In this document: positions 63,201 to 64,000 of the stretch, one piece after another
Layout: each line of letters begins with the position of its first letter
Numbering within the stretch: position 1 is the first letter of the stretch
The notes under the pieces: generated by a model
Told to the model about the DNA's origin: nothing
Seen by the model: the letters and a program-made list of their open reading frames with translations, nothing else
The model's database searches: none
Translations under genes and position numbers: made by a program
DNA from: Atlantibacter subterraneus
GTDB lineage: Bacteria > Pseudomonadota > Gammaproteobacteria > Enterobacterales > Enterobacteriaceae
Direction: 5' to 3' (one strand)
Assembly: GCF_027853245.1 (NCBI RefSeq)
Contig: NZ_JAPTZM010000004.1
DNA: 64,000 nucleotides

Positions 63201-63523
63201 GTGCCATTTGCAGTACTAAGCAAACGCTTTTGAACATGCTCGAATTCTTCCTGGCTCGATGTTGCCATCTGAACCCGCTCGGACATCTCCTGATAGCTCT
63301 GAACCATCTTCGCCATTTCGCGCAGAGCACCAGCGGCAAAAATGAGTTTAATCGTAGAGGCAAGTTTTGAGAGCGTCGTATTCAGGTTATCTGCTGATTC
63401 GTCAGTATCATCAAAATTACTCTGGAGATCGTTGGTCATATCAACGACATTGCGACCGGCAGTAAGAAGCTGAGCGGTATCAGCGCGAATAATGTAAACA
63501 ATTTCACCTACGTTTTCGGACAT
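60266..63523 (-). CDS. H: Tail tape measure protein
   Basis: 1085 residues. Sets tail length and helps DNA entry. Starts MSENVGEIVYIIRADTAQLL. The N-terminal tape-measure domain (about 60-260; 'MAKMVQSYQEMSERVQMATS', 'ALGAAGKLTASELSEGLRQS') is TIGR02675-like. Hydrophobic helices lie near 415-450 ('FSLIGGTAGVVMIAAGALLY'), followed by long coiled coils (about 460-800) and an alanine-rich C-terminus. Length suggests a tail somewhat longer than that of lambda (853-residue H). Confidence 0.93.
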   Translation of the reverse strand: MSENVGEIVYIIRADTAQLLTAGRNVVDMTNDLQSNFDDTDESADNLNTTLSKLASTIKLIFAAGALREMAKMVQSYQEMSERVQMATSSQEEFEHVQKRLLSTANGTYRSLSEAQELYIRSADGLRSMGYSTEQAIDVQDSMSYAFVKNAASADRAESAISAFTKAINTGKVSADQWESITTAIPTVINDIASASGKTAVEIRALGAAGKLTASELSEGLRQSLDENAAAAAGMSNNLTDAGVRMKTAFTEVLVAIEGQTGALQTFTNGLIAAADTILEFGRDSDSMAGFIDTATIAAKAFSLVLAGRYAGALKAGIASKVQHIAANRQMITAENQAAQAALFSANATQRRAFADKEAAISALNLAQAEYNVAKGTAAEAFALEGLIAAKTKATTTSLAYAEAELAQAAASTRAAAATSAASVSMGLLRNAFSLIGGTAGVVMIAAGALLYWWQTTKQAKEEAINFASSLDDVISRMKEMDQIQLRKTLDNTATSIEALNEQFKDQVKEQNSARKNLEEYQRQLEGLRESGAPLQVIEDAQRRVTQSLRELNAKTADVNDTSNTLRSTLEKQALIQEQLNQKARESDAAFAILENNLKNVIPGASQSAIIAMASTIEVLDKLNKKAANVGNKQPAEPEDSPEAKKLIQNAERRLALSKLEGEARARLQAQFDADDAGITDEKKRKALADQYAETERLTSARKAANKEAKKSADDATQFLSRQQSALDRLNTGYADGSLELAKYDAVMALGNKATDAQIAKAEQQADAIWRSQQAIKAAAEEEKKRTQASQNFTSLQGQVSPVAAVDNSYLTQMAQLNEYVTLYPQKIAEAEALRASIEEQYHQRRMAAMWEEWQQQSQINSMIGAAVDSLQGGATSAITGLINGTQSLRESFANIGTTILNSVVGSFVQMGIEWAKSQLMGQAAASASLAATTAQASAAAAAWAPAAMSASIATYGSAAAVGQSAYAGSMLAAKGLALAGGRRYGGGVSAGNAYRINEDGRSEVFQTTGGQQIFMPNKSGKIIPADKAGGGGVVQHITFEINTTGGIDDATIKQMEGMMKRVALFQISDQASRPGGLIQPRNKR

Positions 63524-63542
63524 TTACTTTTCTCCGGGCAAT

Positions 63543-63565
63543 AAAAAACCCCACATTATCGGGGT
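63543..63565 (-). terminator. Terminator between the unknown gene and the tape measure gene
   Basis: ACCCC / GGGGT stem with an 8-base loop then six T on the minus strand, 57 bp after the upstream gene and 20 bp before the tape-measure start. Confidence 0.75.
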
Positions 63566-63621
63566 CTGCATGAATGCTTATACCTTAATGGGTTCGCTAT
63601 AGAACCATGAAATGATAACTA

Positions 63622-63990
63622 TCAAATGACATGCATTAAATAATACTCGATATATTTTATTCGTTTTAAGTACATACCCTTTTGTAAGTTATATTCTCCA
63701 GCTCCCGCCCTTATAGTAATATCAATATCTGAAACATTTTTACCGTCAATATTGACAGATGTTATTCTATAACTGGCGTCGCCCGCCTCACCTAAAATTG
63801 AATATCGGCAAAAAGTTTCTCCAACCAAACTTACTCCAAAAGAATTCTTTGCTTCCTGCTGGATAATCACATTTGCCATGCGATAAGGTATCCGCCCCGA
63901 TAAAACCGCGTCTTTAAATGGACCATCACTTAAAGTCCTTGCACCAACAGAAGGAATACCAATCATTACCTCCACAGACGCATTATTCAT
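63622..63990 (-). CDS. Unrecognised AT-rich phage gene, 122 residues
   Basis: Reads MNNASVEVMIGIPSVGARTL... to YIEYYLMHVI. Soluble, no signal or membrane segment. Markedly AT-rich next to the tape-measure gene and followed by its own terminator, the classic form of a moron. The start at 63990 lies only 10 bp from the window edge with no stop in between, so the true start may be outside. In lambda the G/GT genes would be expected here. Confidence 0.6.
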   Translation of the reverse strand: MNNASVEVMIGIPSVGARTLSDGPFKDAVLSGRIPYRMANVIIQQEAKNSFGVSLVGETFCRYSILGEAGDASYRITSVNIDGKNVSDIDITIRAGAGEYNLQKGMYLKRIKYIEYYLMHVI

Positions 63991-64000
63991 TTTATAACTG

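Noticed and set aside
53241..63990. Phage integrase, repressor or lysis genes
   Set aside because: None in the window; only tail genes and cargo are present, so the early and lysis regions must lie beyond the right edge.

Overview
The window is a piece of a chromosome from the family Enterobacteriaceae (Enterobacter / Kosakonia / Klebsiella-like). The evidence is gene order that follows the E. coli ydhP-to-thrS segment almost gene for gene, E. coli-like protein sequences throughout, and conserved control sites such as the PurR, TrpR, Fur and Cra boxes. Genus and species cannot be fixed from the sequence alone. The right-hand quarter (about 48.86-64 kb) is the late-gene end of a lambda-like prophage that lies directly upstream of thrS.

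Layout, left to right. (1) 1-6.4 kb: ydhP (partial), the tiny membrane gene ynhF, purR with two PurR operators, the divergent punR/punC pair, cfa, and riboflavin synthase. (2) 6.6-12 kb: mdtK, one tRNA-Val(GAC), fumD, osmC, an unnamed 48-codon gene, pykF and lpp. Salmonella carries SPI-2 between mdtK and pykF; here the interval is short. (3) 12-24.8 kb: ldtE, the suf iron-sulfur operon (sufABCDSE, read leftward, with a Fur box), two unnamed small genes, menI, ydiJ and ydiK. (4) 25-30 kb: the sRNA gene rprA, ppsA, ppsR, and aroH with a TrpR operator. (5) 30.1-36.1 kb: a complete haem uptake locus (hemP, TonB receptor hemR, hemS, ABC transporter hemTUV) behind a Fur box, set between aroH and selO. 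(6) 36.1-48.8 kb: selO, the degenerate EAL gene ydiV, nlpC, btuD-btuE-btuC, and the translation block thrS-infC-rpmI-rplT-pheM-pheS-pheT-ihfA, all read leftward, with the thrS translational operator, the AUU start of infC and the pheM attenuator intact.

The prophage reads leftward: an unknown AT-rich gene, tape measure (H), M, L, K, I, J, a side tail fibre and a 57-codon gene. At least three foreign 'moron' genes interrupt the tail operon: a DUF1883 protein on the opposite strand, an opposite-strand membrane protein, and the AT-rich gene at the right end. A 33-codon membrane protein gene, too short for ordinary gene callers, lies just before gene M. Between the tail fibre and the prophage edge sits an AT-rich, rightward two-gene cassette: a phosphoribosyltransferase followed by a DprA/Smf-like protein. 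This is the architecture of the ShosTA toxin-antitoxin anti-phage system. The cassette is flanked by two related non-coding repeats (19 of 20 bases identical at their best stretch), which suggests an exchangeable cargo slot at the end of the prophage.
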